A DNA stretch of 64,000 nucleotides from NCBI RefSeq assembly GCF_002127325.2, contig NC_035433.2, forward strand, positions 125,146,088-125,210,087, in the 5' to 3' direction. The notes beneath the pieces are model-generated. The model worked only from the letters and a program-made list of their open reading frames with translations, was not told where the DNA came from and made no database searches. This stretch comes from Helianthus annuus. Its lineage: Eukaryota; Streptophyta; Magnoliopsida; Asterales; Asteraceae. Numbering within the stretch: the stretch's first letter is position 1; each line of letters begins with the position of its first letter. A program made the translations under genes and the position numbers. Below are positions 10,623 through 22,580 of this stretch, one piece after another.

Positions 10623-11863
10623 CAACTGTTTCGAGATATGAGATTAATGGTTTAAGCCCTTAAACTTATTCGCGTGTCCCATCACTTGAATATACTCCCG
10701 TATCCAGATCCCAATATTCAGTCTTACAGGTGAGTATACCTAGATGATATCTGTAAGGGGTTAGATGCAAAACCGTGAGAGTTCATGTCAGAACTTCCGT
10801 TCAGCAGAGAGATGACGACTCGACTTTTGGTGTGTCCCCTTTTGAGGATCTTTTCTTCAACAGCACATGATTAGCATTTTTCAATGTTTCATCATTTTTT
10901 ATGCTAAGGGCGATGCTTATTTCAAGCAATTGCAAAAAATATTATACGGGAACTAGGTCAGAATTTCCATTCAGTAGAAGTCCCGGAATAATACCCCAGA
11001 TATCACTGAGAATAAAGACCTAGTATCTCAGAAAGAGGGACCTTTCAAACAAGATTTCGGGGGTTACCCATATATCCAAGAATTATTCCCCACGATATAA
11101 GCAAGTTTGAATTTAGGTTTATGTCTCGTCACAATCTACTAAATGTGTAAAAACCTGCTGGCATATCCGCAGTGAGATTGTTTATCACATTTTAACTTTC
11201 CATTTCTTTAGCATGTTGTGACAGCCTACTGATGTACTATCATTTCCTTTTTTTCACAACAAACTCGTTTTTGATTTTATCATGTTTTTGTATTTTTCAA
11301 ATTTTCTAATGTTTTTGGATTTTCTGAAATTGATTTTTTTACTCCCCCTAAAATTCAAACACATTAAAGAAATTTAAAAACAAACTGTACAAGTAAGTTG
11401 ACAACCGATATCGAATCACCTCAATTCGCCATCCACTTGGCATAAACAATCAGAACCCCCCCTCTCAACAAACTATTTTCTCATTAAGATTTCAAAACAC
11501 TTAAGTTTGTTTTAATCAAAATGATTTTTTCCTGAAAATAAGTTTGGTTGATTTTACCACTTGTAGGGACGGGTTCATCATCTTGTTCATTCAATCACTT
11601 GTATGAGGATTTCATCAAGTTCAACTTAATGACCTTGACGAATCACTTGTACTACATGTAGGAATAAAACATCTACACAAAATCATTTTACCAACAAAGA
11701 TGCCGATTCCTGCTTCACACTTACCAACCTGGAACCCCCGGCAAGTCACAACCTGTAAGATTTAAACAATTTTAAAATCTTTCAAAAAACCTATTTTAAC
11801 AAGAATGATGCCGATTCCTGATCCGCTATTACAAACTTGGGATCTCCGGCAAGTCCAGATTTT
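10623..11863 (-). other. Non-coding copia-linked stretch downstream of gag
   Basis: No convincing coding frame is seen here. It follows the end of the copia gag. It contains a duplicated segment (11,700-11,760 and 11,800-11,860, both with GATGCCGATTCCTG). Protease, integrase and reverse transcriptase of a copia element are not found. They are deleted or lie beyond the element C insertion. Confidence 0.5.
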
Positions 11864-14800
11864 TCAAGGAAAAAGAATTTCCACCCAAGTCTTACCAACC
11901 TTGGGTGTTTTTAACTCTTGTTCAGTAGGGTTATAAGTTGCTTTCTTCGTCGCATAAAAATCTTTAACCCCTTTAACTTTCCCATCAATCATTTTCCCAA
12001 AAATCTTTTTAACATTCCCATTGAATGCTTTCTCAACATCAAATTCTTTCTTTTCAGAATAGAATTGATTTGATATCTCAACTTTACCAACCTTTGATTT
12101 AAAACTTTCACCATTTTTAACAACTTGTGGCTCCTCTGATTTTGTGGAATCAGATTCATCGCCGACTTTCTCATTAGACCTTTTAACAACCCACATTTGG
12201 TTGTCCATGGCTCTTTTTTTGTAAAAATTTTTCTTTAAACACTCACCAACTTCATATGTAGAATTTTAAAAAATTTTGAATTTTTCGGTTGGTTGTTCAT
12301 TTTTCTCAACAACTTTTTCTTTAAGTTTTTCAGAAACTCCCTGTTTTGTCTTAGTATTCGTCGAACAATTCCATGCAATGTGACCAGCTTCATCGCATTT
12401 AAAACAGGTTCGAGTATCCGTTCTGTGAAAAACTCCAGTTCCTTTTCTGTTCTTCTCAGCAAGAAACTCCTGGTTTGATTGTCTCCAGAAAGGTTTCTTC
12501 TGTTCTTCCTCAGCACTTCCTCCTGAAACAAATTCTGTTTTTGTTTTAGAATTTTTCTCATTTTTGTAATTTTCAGGCGGAATAAAACCAAGACCTTTCT
12601 TTTTGAAATTACCATTATGGTTTGGTTTCTTTTGAAAACCAGAACCAGAATTGTAACCTTTTTCTTGTTTAATCGTTGTTGAACTCTTGAAGTGTATTTT
12701 TTAGGTTTTCCAGTAAGATTTAAATCTTTTATTTCAGAAATATTGATTTCTGTCATTTTGAAAACCTTTTTGATCATTTCAAATCTAACACTTCTTATTG
12801 GAAACTCTTTGTCAGAATATAATTTGTCAGAATCATTCAAAATATATGCTACTTCGAATGTTTTATCATTCAAATTTGATTTTTATAACAAAAACGCTTT
12901 ACTGTAAACCCGTTTAACCGACGATTTTGGAGTTTTGACTGACGAACTTGAACCTCCAGGCTCAGACTTTGACTCAGACTCCTCATCAGTATCCAACACC
13001 TGATCGACCACCTTTTTGATGAACTCAGACTCATGATCAGTGTCAGACGATGTGAAAGTGACGTCAATGTTTTCTGGTAATTCATCAGTTGTATCGGTTT
13101 TTAATTTTATATTGACTGTCTTTTTGACTTGCTCCTCATTTGGTTGTCTGGGAGAATAACCTTCCAAGATTGGAGGCGGACACTTGTTATAGCTAACACT
13201 CGGTTTCTTACCAGTATCCTTCTTCTTTGGCTTCTCATCCTGAAATGCTTTGAAACCTGCAACAGCTGGATAAATTCGATCAATAAGATAATCAGAACTA
13301 GAATAACTCTGTAATAAGCGTCTGATTCTTTCATTCTCAATTTTCTCAGTCTCCAACTCTTGTTTCAGTTTGGCACATTCTTCAAATAATGATTTATAGC
13401 CTTTTGTTTTGTCATCATCACCACATTCATCATGGTTAATGCCTTTTCTCTTTCAGAATTTGTCTTTTGAAGACAAGTTACTGTCTTGTTCAAAACATCG
13501 TAAGATTCCTTCACGTAGTTGAGATTGAACAGTAATTGCTCTTTCATCTTCTCATTCTCAGCCAACTTTTCATCTTTTGCTGCACATTCTTTGCAATATT
13601 TAAGACACTTTGAGCAAGGCTTGATAACTTCCACAATCTTTTCTACTTCAATGATTTTCTCAACTTCAACAACTTTTTCAGCTTCAGTCACCTTTTTTGT
13701 TTCATCAACCTCCTCAGCAACAATTTTAACTTCTTCATTTTGAACAGTCTCATCTTCTTGAACAACACTTTCAGACTCCATTTGCTTTTGTTCTTTAGCT
13801 GCTCGTCTCTCCTTCAGCTTCTCCAGGCAATCTGCAAAATAAAAATGAAAGCTTTCAGGAGATAGATGAGTTTTTGCAACATTAATATGTCTTTCTTCTT
13901 CATCATCACCACTGTCATCACTTGGTGATTGATCAAACTCAATTGATTTGTTAGAACTATCATCTGAAGAATCAGAAACAGATGGTGTTTGATAAAAAAC
14001 AGTTTCTTTTTCTGAGCTTTTATCTGAACTTTGTGAACTTTCATCTGATGAAACATATTTTTCTTCTTCATTCTTCACACTAACACCAATAGCTTTCATC
14101 TACTCAGTAAACATATCTGGTTCTTTCACAATTTTAGCAATGAAAGCTTTAAACTCTCCTTTCTCATCTACAAACATATCCCAGCTAAAACCTTCAGGTA
14201 ACCTTTCATCATCTTGATTGATTAAGCATGCTTTGCTGTCGGATGAAATATATTTGTTCCAGCTAAAATCTTCTTGATTCACTAAACATGCTCTCTTTGG
14301 ATCCTCTATCACTTTTCTACCATGAGTCACTTGTGGTTCTTGTTGTTGTTGTTGACCAACTTGTTGATATATGGCTTTCCGGTAATAGTCATCTTTTCCA
14401 AATGGATTCTTTGCTTCATTAGCTTCTCTATTCTTGCATTCCCTCTTGAAATGACCTTTCTCCCTGCATCGAAAACAAGTAACCTTAGATTTATCGAAAC
14501 CTAAAGTAGAAACATGTGCATCAAGAAAATCATTTCTTCCAGTAATCAATTTGAACTTTTCTGCTCTTCTTAGGACACTAGCTAGACACCATTTGATGTC
14601 CATGAGCTCCATTTCTTCAGCGTCTATATGATCGTAATCCTCTTTCGTTAACATAGGATTCCCGATTCTCCCTGCAACCAAACCTTAATAGGATTGTAGC
14701 ACAGTTGCAAGTAAAGACATGTGATCTTTTGCAATTTCTTCAGAAAAACTTTGACCTTCTGGAAGATTCAATGCAATGTTGCACTGTATCACACAACCAC

Positions 14801-15064
14801 CACCTTTTGTACTTTGAGAATGGAAACTTGATGATGAACTCTTTGGATTTACACTTGGGTATGAAGAAAAACCACTGCTGCTATTAGGACTTTGTTCAAC
14901 ATTCTCAGATGAGTTTCCAGCACTAAACGCAGTTTGAATTTTCGGACTTCTTTCAACCTCTTGAACACTGCCTTTATAATACATCTTCACATCTTGTTGA
15001 CCACTCGGATTATTCATCCTTGCAATCTTTTGCTGTTCTAGATCTTGACCCTTAATCTTTTCGA
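11864..15064 (-). pseudogene. Ty1/copia gag, downstream half, decayed
   Basis: This continues the gag at 28,106-28,766 across the B2 insertion. The minus-strand order is a serine-rich spacer, a zinc knuckle CFRCREKGHFKREC (near 14,450), acidic and coiled-coil-like stretches (13,365-14,099, with Glu/Val/Lys repeats and CSKCLKYCKEC), a serine/acid-rich segment, a Lys-rich linker, and a second knuckle CFKCDEAGHIAWNC (near 12,400). It ends at 11,864. In-frame stops lie at 14,685 (TAA), 14,100 (TAG) and just after 12,883 (TAA). Frame changes occur near 13,440 and 12,670. Gag packages the element's RNA. The length and double knuckle are larger than a standard copia gag. Confidence 0.8.
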
Positions 15065-15069
15065 TGAAC
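15065..15069. other. Left target-site duplication (tgaac) of element B2
   Basis: tgaac precedes the LTR at 15,070 and recurs at 28,101-28,105 after the second LTR. It splits the copia gag, whose frame is coherent once one copy and the element are ignored. Confidence 0.95.
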
Positions 15070-18000
15070 TGTAACACCTCGAAATTTTGGGTCCAATAAT
15101 GTGTTAACACGTGTCATAAGTTTACACGTGGCATTAAATATTAAATAAAGGACTAATGTTGACAAACCCTGAAAGTATATAAATTCGAGGGTTATAAATG
15201 TCAAACAAAGATAAATATACTGTATAGTATCCCTAAACGATGCTCGTACCTTCAAACGAATAAATCACGGATCGTACGGAAGCGGAACGCAGAAGAAAGT
15301 GAGAAATTACGAGCTACAGGGGTTAACTGTGCCAACATGTTTAATTATACCTCTGAGTGACCATTCAACGAACCCGAGGCTTCGTAACAATAAAATACGC
15401 TCACTAGAATATGATATATAAATCTCGCGAAGTTCCGTTTTTAAACGAGAAAGTTATGATCAAATCCGTGTACGGGGGATTAAAAGCGTTAATAATAAAA
15501 GTTAAGACCTTTCAGATAATATTGAAAATAACCAGAGGACTTAATAATTCACATAAATAACGCGAGGCCCTTAATCGTAAATAACCGAGGACCAATTCGC
15601 AAAGTTACCCCTTCGGTTCCGAAAGGTCAGGTTATTAATTACAAAGATTCGGTAATCATTGCGAAAGATTTGGCAAGATTCTGATCATGATTACAAAGGA
15701 TTTAAAAATCCTGAAAACATAACCTAACGCGACCCGCGTAAGGTTTCAAGGTAAGTTGAGGCGGGCCGCGAGCCTCCTCTTAAACGCGCCTGGTTAGTAA
15801 ACTTCAGGCGACCCGCGTACAAAGTGCCTGGTTCCCCCATGCGGGCCGCGTCAGGCGCCCAGATGCAGAAACATGCTTAACTTGGCTGTTCAGCCTTCCA
15901 AGAGCCATGATCTGCATTTAAACACCTCCAAATGACCCCTAAACGACCCCTAACACTAAGGACAAGTGTTGATCAGTTGTGGTGTGTGCTAGACTTTGTT
16001 GTCAATCAATTGTGGTGCTTGAAACCACTATATAAAGCCTAAGTTGCAACCATAAGTTCACACCCCACCATCTGCATCATTTGGTCATTTCTGGAGCTCC
16101 AACTTCCTCTCAAGTGGTCACACTTGGTGCATAAGACCTCAGTAAGTGTTCCACTCCTTTCCCATTTGAGCTTTAACTTAGTTTTAGCTTAAAAGTCGAT
16201 CCATCGTAACTAACGGTCGACTTAGCGATAACTCACAAATGATTCAGTGAATTGTCGAATCAAGAATGGTTATTTGTTGGTAATTGTGTGGGTAATAAAC
16301 CTCTAAAAGGGTTCCCACTGATCACCACTCTAACTATGTCAAATGTCGAGTCAAACGTGCACCCAAAAAGTCAACAGAATGTCGTTTTGGCGAATCTTGC
16401 ATAATCTGTAATGTATATACTATGGAACCTGTTTTGATGATCATAAAACATGATATTAAGTATATAAACTTGTTTGCGCTCGTTTGAATCGACCATTTGC
16501 TATATTAACCCGGTTCGGAGCCGAATGTCACAAAAGTTTGACTTTTGCATTGACTTCAGTTCTGACCCGTTTTAGTGAAGTATAGATATGCCTTAGGACT
16601 CTCTTAGGACCAGGTCACGTGATGGTATAACCCTCTGTGACCGGTTCATCGTTTGTCCGAGTCTTTTACGCATTTCCGTTAAATCGCCTAAAAGTTGACC
16701 GTAACGCCCTTTTTAAAAATAAAACGAGTATTTCGGACACGTGAACGGACCATAACCTTGCTCACTAAATTATAAGCATGTCCTTAAAGTCTCACATCAA
16801 TCCGAGGTCTAGAATAAGAGTTATGCTAAATGGCGCAATTAAAATAAACTTTTGTAATAAACGACGCAATTAGCATAACACCTATCTAAGCCAAGATTTT
16901 ATCACCAAAACTTTTACCCACTGTTGTAAAATAATATTTTGGGAATTTTAAAGATTTTTAATTATTTTTAGCCTGCTCATAACCTACGGTTATGGCTATG
17001 GGTCGGTAAATACCGAATACGCCCTTTTTGGCCATAAAATGAGTTCTACAAGGTCTTTTGACCCGATTCCAGTTGCTACTAATTTTAAATAATAAATAAA
17101 GTATTTTAGACTTTATAAACTGTTCGGGAAACTCAGATTTCCTGTAGAACTTGAAAAGCTCTTTAAAAGTCTTTAAAATGACCGAAAAACCCCTACGGGG
17201 CATAATGTTAACTTAAACTCGTTACGGGCATCACGGAAGGTATCCTAATGATACCGCAACCTCTTTAAGGTATATTGACTTAGGAAGCAAGCGTAGGACT
17301 CTCACGGTTACCCGTTACGCCTATTGCGTGCATGGTTCGGCTTATGTAACTAGTTTACATAAATTAGCCGATACGGGTCAAACCATATCATTTCGACCCC
17401 GAAATCCAGAATGTGAATATTAAACCCATATAAAACAAGTCTCCAGACTTGTTGGGTCGGAATCACATTCCATTCACGGTTTTCGCCTTTCCGCGCGATT
17501 AAACCGTATCTATCTTTTGAAACCAACCGGTCTAGGCTACGGCTAATATAAAGACCCGTTAGGATTCTAATAGGTTATTTTGAAAACCTTCGTTCCAGAA
17601 TAAGGAGCCCCAGTAAAAGATATCGGTGATTTAATTGGTTAAGGAATATACATTGCAAAGGTAAATACTTTTAACTTATTTTCCCTTATACGGGCTTGGG
17701 ATACGGTATTTTAAATATACCGCTTGGTCGGGTGTAGAAACCTTTTAATCGGAGATGATTAAATTGCATAATCCCGTTTTAATCTGTGTTGATTGATAAC
17801 AAATAACGTTGGGGGTTAATGACCGTGTCCTGGATATCCTTGGCTCATTTTAAAAAGTGAATGGCCACGACGTAAGCACAAGGTGTAGGCAAAACACCTC
17901 CTGTTGCATATGTATAACGTATACTCACTCGTGAGAGTATTCTTCTTGTGAGATTATATTTGTGGTGTGTCGATTAATCTTGTCCGGCTTGTATTGTATA

Positions 18001-18522
18001 ATCACCGGCCCTAAATGTTGGACAACCATGTAAATCGGATACAAGATTTTTATTAACAAAATTGTCCCAAGTATAAAAGATTAATTTTGTCTTTGGGCAT
18101 TTTAATCAACGTGTCAAAATATTTTGTGCCTTGTGCATTCAAATCAATTTTTCCAACTCTTTTCAAAGGAGTCGGTTGAATGTATTTACCAGTGTAAACT
18201 GACGTATTTTCCCCAAAAAGATTAAGTGCAGGTACCTAAACGTAAATTGGCTGGTATTAGCTCCCTAGCGTCGTGATAAGTCTCGCAAGCTTGATTGCAG
18301 TATCTGATGGAACAATATTTGATTATTATTTTGATCCGCTGTGGATATATTCGACTTCTGTAATACATTTGATATTACAACCAGAGGTTGAAGTATATAT
18401 TTATCTTTAAGCTTCCGCTGTGCATTATATAATTGTGTGGTTTGACTATATTGTTGCCAACATCGTCACGGTAATCCCCCACCGGGCCCACTGGTGAGAC
18501 ACGTGGAAATCGGGGTGTGACA
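15070..18522 (+). repeat. 5' LTR of element B2
   Basis: From TGTAACACCTCG to GGGTGTGACA, same length as the 3' copy. TATATAAAG at 16,029-16,037 is the likely promoter. CGGGCCGC and CGACCCGC words cluster at 15,725-15,860, 170-300 bp upstream of it. Short minus-strand frames in the LTR occur identically in both copies and are not genes. Confidence 0.95.
16029..16037 (+). promoter_or_regulatory. TATA box of the B2 5' LTR
   Basis: TATATAAAG lies about 960 bp into the LTR and is the best TATA match. The same site is present in the 3' LTR. RNA would start about 30 bp downstream. Confidence 0.65.
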
Positions 18523-18525
18523 GGT

Positions 18526-18538
18526 TGGTATCAGAGCC
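18526..18538 (+). other. tRNA-iMet primer-binding site of element B2
   Basis: TGGTATCAGAGCC lies three bases after the 5' LTR and is unmutated. Confidence 0.93.
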
Positions 18539-18989
18539 AACATTGAGTGAATTAAACACTATCCTAATGTGTTTAATCTCAGTGACACAATTGCACATAC
18601 TTGAGTCTAGACTTAACATAGGATTACTCCCGACTCTAATCTGAAATTTATTGCTTCCAATTATTTTTATATATTGGATACGTCGCCAAGAGAAGAAGCC
18701 GTAATAGGAGTTCTCCATACCCGGGGTCCTGAGATGCTGAGCTTCGTACCGCGACTAAAATGAAACAAACACCCGAGGAGAATGCAGTCAAAAATAATAA
18801 TAAAGAAGAAACTCCTCTTACTGAAAATCGTTTTCTTATTAGTCCCTATAAGGACATAATTATCCTTCAGTCCTTACGGGCCATGCAAATTTTCATATAA
18901 GACAAAAGGCAGTGGTGGTCTATGACTCCCTGTCAGAAAAAGGTAATGAACTAGGTTCAAACCTCAAATACTTTGATTCTCTGAAATCA

Positions 18990-19410
18990 TAACATATAAA
19001 TTATATATGTCCGTGTGACTAAGCCTTTTGTGCTATTATTAAATGCCTCGATCCCAGACGATCATGGCTTATAAATTAAACTTGTCCACGAGACTAAGCC
19101 TTTTGTGCTATTATTAAATGCCTCGATCCCAGACGATCATGGCTTATAAATTAAACTTGTCCACGAGACTAAGCCTTTTGTGCTATTATTAAATGCCTCG
19201 ATCCCAGACGATCATGGCTTATAAATTAAACTTGTCCACGAGACTAAGCCTTTTGTGCTATTACTAAATGCCTCGATCACAGACGATCATGGCTTATAAA
19301 TTAAACTTGTCCGTGTGACTAAGCCTTTTGTGCTACTACTAAATGCCTCGATCCCAGACGATCATGGCTTATAAAACTTGTCTACGCGACTAGGCCATTT
19401 GTGCTAATAT
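18990..19410 (+). repeat. 75-bp tandem repeat in the B2 leader
   Basis: The landmark AAGCCTTTTG recurs at 19,021, 19,096, 19,171, 19,246 and 19,321, an exact 75-bp period. A diverged sixth copy is at about 19,392. Central copies are almost identical, so amplification is recent. Single related units lie near 18,950 and 20,010. Confidence 0.93.
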
Positions 19411-20254
19411 TAAATTATAAATTAGGATTTATGATAAAATCCTAAATAAAAATGAATATCCTTCCTTCCCTGCCAGTAGGCATTTTTTAAAAGGAATCTT
19501 AAAGGTGAAATCTAGCCTACGCGGCCAAGAGGGTGAAACCTACCCAAGGGATTCAAATCCTTGTTAACACCTAAAAACGTGTTAGCACTCCTGACAAATG
19601 TGATTCGATAAAATCACAGCAGTCATCCTTATATTGGATTCTTCCAATTTTCTTATCTAGTCTAGTGATCTTGAGATCATGGCTTGTGTCATCCTATAAG
19701 ATGATCACGTTATAAACATCCGATAGTGATGAAGTGCCTACGGGCTAAACTTGTTGTCCGATAAGACAACGACAGTGGTGGTCTGTGACCTCCTGTCTGA
19801 AAGTGTTGGACCAGGTCCAAGCATAATAGTCGGTAGGATCCATACGATCTCGACAAATAGCATCTGAGAAGATGATCATATTATAACCATCCCTCAGAAG
19901 GGAAATGCCCACGGGCTATACCTATTGTCCTAAAAGACAAAAGACAGTTGAAGTCTACAACTCCCTGTCAAGAGAAGGTAATGAACGTGATTCAAACCTT
20001 AAATGCCTCGATTCTCTGAAATCATGGCTTACAAAAATTTAGAATTGTCCTTGTGACTAGGCCTTATGCGCCACTTTAAATATCCTTAATGTTTTATAAC
20101 TAGGATAAATTAAAATGGAAAATACTAATTAAATATAACTAACAAGTTAACCAATATGGTTTATATTACCATGGTTGATAAATCGTCAAAGATGATGATT
20201 CCATAATAATCTCTGAATAAATCATTGTTAATATTTATGTAGCAATCAAGCTAC

Positions 20255-21472
20255 ATGGCTGGATTAGATGAAGCTAACAGTCACTTGAAGGGCAACAATG
20301 ATGCTACCAGAATTAATGTAACTGGAGCAGAACTGCAGGCAATAATAGATTATGCTGTTACTCAAGCTCTTGATCGACAGTATGATGAACCAAATGATAC
20401 CCACTCCAAGACTCTATCTATGGCTTGTAGTAAGCCCCCTCCTAAAACGCATGAGTCAAGGGAGGACGATGTTCATGACTTGTCAAATCAAAGGAGTATT
20501 CCGTCTAGACAAGTTGTGTTTCATCAAGAGGCATCAGTTAAGACCTGTTCATATAAATATTTTGTCTCCTGCAAGCCCAGAGACTTTACAGGAGAAAATG
20601 GGGCCATCGATTGCATGACATGGCTTGATGAAATGGACGCTGTTGTTGACATCAGCGGTTGTGCGGAGCAAGATGTTGTGAAATTTGTTTCCCAATCATT
20701 TAAAGGAGAAGCGTTGGCATGGTGGAGGTCATTACTCCAAGCCACGGGGAAGGTTCTACTCTACAACTTATCTTGGGGGCAATTTGTTGCATTAGTCAAA
20801 GAAAACTATTGCCCTCAGCATGAGGTAGAAAGGATAGAATCGGACTTCCTGACCTTGGTCATGGAAAATTTGAACTGTCAGGCATACGTGACAAGTTTCA
20901 ACACTATGTCCCGCCTAGTTCCTTATTTAGTCACCCCTGAACCTAAACGCATAGCGCGTTTCATTGGAGGCCTAGCACCAGAGATAAAAGGAAATGTTAA
21001 AGCATCTAGGCCAACCACATATAGGTCCGCGGTGGACTTATCCCTATCTCTCACCTTAGATGCAATCAGATTTAAGTCTGTTAAGGCTTCTAGCGAGAGA
21101 AGAAGAGAAAGAGAGGAGGAGAACTCTCATCAAACTAACAAGAAGAAGAAGGGAAGCTCGGAGCATGGGAAAGATTCTAAGTTTGGAAAGAACTCGAGTC
21201 CGCCTGATAACAAACCCAAATGCAGTAACTGCAAAAAGCAACATTTTGGAAAATGTACAATCAACCCATGTGCTAAATTGTGTGGAATTTGCAAGACCAA
21301 GGGTCACAAAACCTTATATTGCAAGGGGTTAAAAAACGCCACATGTTACAATTGTAACGAGGAAGGGCACATCAAAACCAGCTGCCCAGAGCTTATAAAG
21401 AAGCCGGGAGAGGCCAGGGAAAATAAACGCTTGAATCTTCAGGATGAACGCCCAGGGGATAATGCAGTATGA
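20255..21472 (+). CDS. Gag of element B2 (405 aa)
   Basis: This is the Ty3/gypsy capsid and nucleocapsid protein, which forms the cytoplasmic particle and packages element RNA. The N-terminal helix region (TGAELQAIIDYAVTQAL) is followed by a retrotrans_gag capsid domain at about residues 100-270 (FTGENGAIDCMTWLDEMD, ALAWWRSLL, FIGGLAPEI). A Lys/Arg-rich basic linker runs to about 320. Cysteine motifs follow: CSNCKKQHFGKC, CGICKTKGHKTLYC and CYNCNEEGHIKTSC. The frame is intact. It ends with a stop and is not fused to protease, unlike an autonomous element. The next 540 bp is a partial duplicate of this region's own upstream flank. Confidence 0.92.
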   Translation: MAGLDEANSHLKGNNDATRINVTGAELQAIIDYAVTQALDRQYDEPNDTHSKTLSMACSKPPPKTHESREDDVHDLSNQRSIPSRQVVFHQEASVKTCSYKYFVSCKPRDFTGENGAIDCMTWLDEMDAVVDISGCAEQDVVKFVSQSFKGEALAWWRSLLQATGKVLLYNLSWGQFVALVKENYCPQHEVERIESDFLTLVMENLNCQAYVTSFNTMSRLVPYLVTPEPKRIARFIGGLAPEIKGNVKASRPTTYRSAVDLSLSLTLDAIRFKSVKASSERRREREEENSHQTNKKKKGSSEHGKDSKFGKNSSPPDNKPKCSNCKKQHFGKCTINPCAKLCGICKTKGHKTLYCKGLKNATCYNCNEEGHIKTSCPELIKKPGEARENKRLNLQDERPGDNAV

Positions 21473-22010
21473 TATATATATAGCAGGTACCTTCCTTATC
21501 AAACAGTATGCAGAAATTAATTACCACTGGCACATATAACTCTATAATGAATAATGATTGTTGAGAATTATTGTCTCCGTCTTATAGGACTCCTATCGTT
21601 TAATCCGAGATGAAAAATTTGTCGTTAATACTTAAGAAAACACTCCAACGAATCCTAGATTGATGTCTGTATCTATTAGGAATCGCTCTTTTCTAATATC
21701 CTTATGGCAAGCTTTCGAGCTATCCAAAATTCATCAATATAACAAAGACGGATGTGACATTTTGATCCCCTGTCAACAAGATGATGAATTAGGCCCAAAC
21801 CTTAAATGCCGTTGATGGTCCCTCGTGACCTAGGCTAAACATAATGAATATATATTTAATAACATTCATTGAGAATGTTAGTACTATATTAACCAATATG
21901 GTCTATAAATGCCATGGTTAGTATATGTTAAGGCCATCAGGATGAAGAATAGCAGTTGTTGGATTGCGACTAAGAAATTGTTTTATTGGTATTAGGAACC
22001 CACATCGAGT
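21473..22010 (+). other. Spacer between the two B2 gag frames
   Basis: Non-coding. Near 21,895 the motif AACCAATATGG and the following CCATGGTTA repeat those found before the first gag (about 20,150-20,180). This supports a duplication of leader plus gag as the source of the second frame. Confidence 0.6.
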
Positions 22011-22580
22011 ATGGCAAACTCGGATAAGACAACAGTCAATCGCGCCATTGATGACGCGACGCATGCTAATGATGCTGAAATTGTAAGCCTTAGAATTTCC
22101 AAGGATGTTCTTCAGACCATGATAGACGTAGCCGTTAGAAAAGCTGTGAAGAAGGCTGTGAAAAAGTTAAAGGAGCCCCTTGTGGCTCGGTCCAAGTTTT
22201 ACCTAGGACCACCTTTCCTTACTCCTAAGGAGGATCTTGTTCATGCCTCTGATGCAAAGGATGAACTAAAAAGGAAAAGGGACGTAGACAACTCCCAGAG
22301 TTCCAAGAAAAAGAACAAACAAAAGTCCGACCAGAAACCAGAATGTGAGACCTGCAAGAAGCGCCATTATGGGAAATGCAGGTTCGAACCAAAATCTAAA
22401 TCACAGCCCAGGACTTGTGGAATCTGCAAGTCTAAGGGACATAAAACGTTGGACTGCAAGGACATGAAGAATGCCGTCTGTTTCAGCTGTAATGAGAAAG
22501 GCCACATCAAGACTACGTGCCCTAAAAATGTCAAAGGAAATGCGGCGGAGGAATTAAAGCCTAAAATTGAAGACGCCTAA
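22011..22580 (+). CDS. Second, capsid-less gag copy of B2 (189 aa)
   Basis: The intact frame resembles the first gag at both ends but lacks the capsid domain. The N-terminus aligns with it (RISKDVLQTMIDVAVRKAV against VTGAELQAIIDYAV). After a Lys-rich linker come the cysteine motifs CETCKKRHYGKC, CGICKSKGHKTLDC and CFSCNEKGHIKTTC, in the same order. It would make a small basic nucleic-acid-binding protein. The frame has survived without stops, so it may be used, for example as an RNA chaperone. That is inference; chance survival in a young element is the alternative. Confidence 0.8.
   Translation: MANSDKTTVNRAIDDATHANDAEIVSLRISKDVLQTMIDVAVRKAVKKAVKKLKEPLVARSKFYLGPPFLTPKEDLVHASDAKDELKRKRDVDNSQSSKKKNKQKSDQKPECETCKKRHYGKCRFEPKSKSQPRTCGICKSKGHKTLDCKDMKNAVCFSCNEKGHIKTTCPKNVKGNAAEELKPKIEDA

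Larger units (their letters stand above)
18523..20254 (+). other. Untranslated leader of B2, built of repeated modules
   Basis: No coding frame is seen. The leader holds a 75-bp tandem array (18,990-19,410). At least three longer modules resemble each other (about 18,890-19,010, 19,680-19,840 and 19,855-20,040), each with a GACAG-TGG-GTCT-TGAC-CCCTGTC pattern. A related piece recurs at about 21,770-21,840. A leader this long could carry packaging or translation signals; that is inference. Confidence 0.7.

Noticed and set aside
10623..11863. 3' LTR of the copia element
   Set aside because: No sequence matching the 386-bp 5' LTR (TGTTAGATC to CCTACA) was found here or elsewhere in the window.
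13519..13743. Ser/Phe-rich plus-strand frame
   Set aside because: Antisense shadow of the Glu-rich coiled-coil part of the copia gag.
16958..17203. 81-codon minus-strand frame, identical to 26,536-26,781
   Set aside because: It lies at the same position in both B2 LTRs, has no domain and is antisense to the LTR transcript.
18990..19410. 75-bp array as a centromeric satellite
   Set aside because: Only five or six units, confined to the leader of one retroelement.
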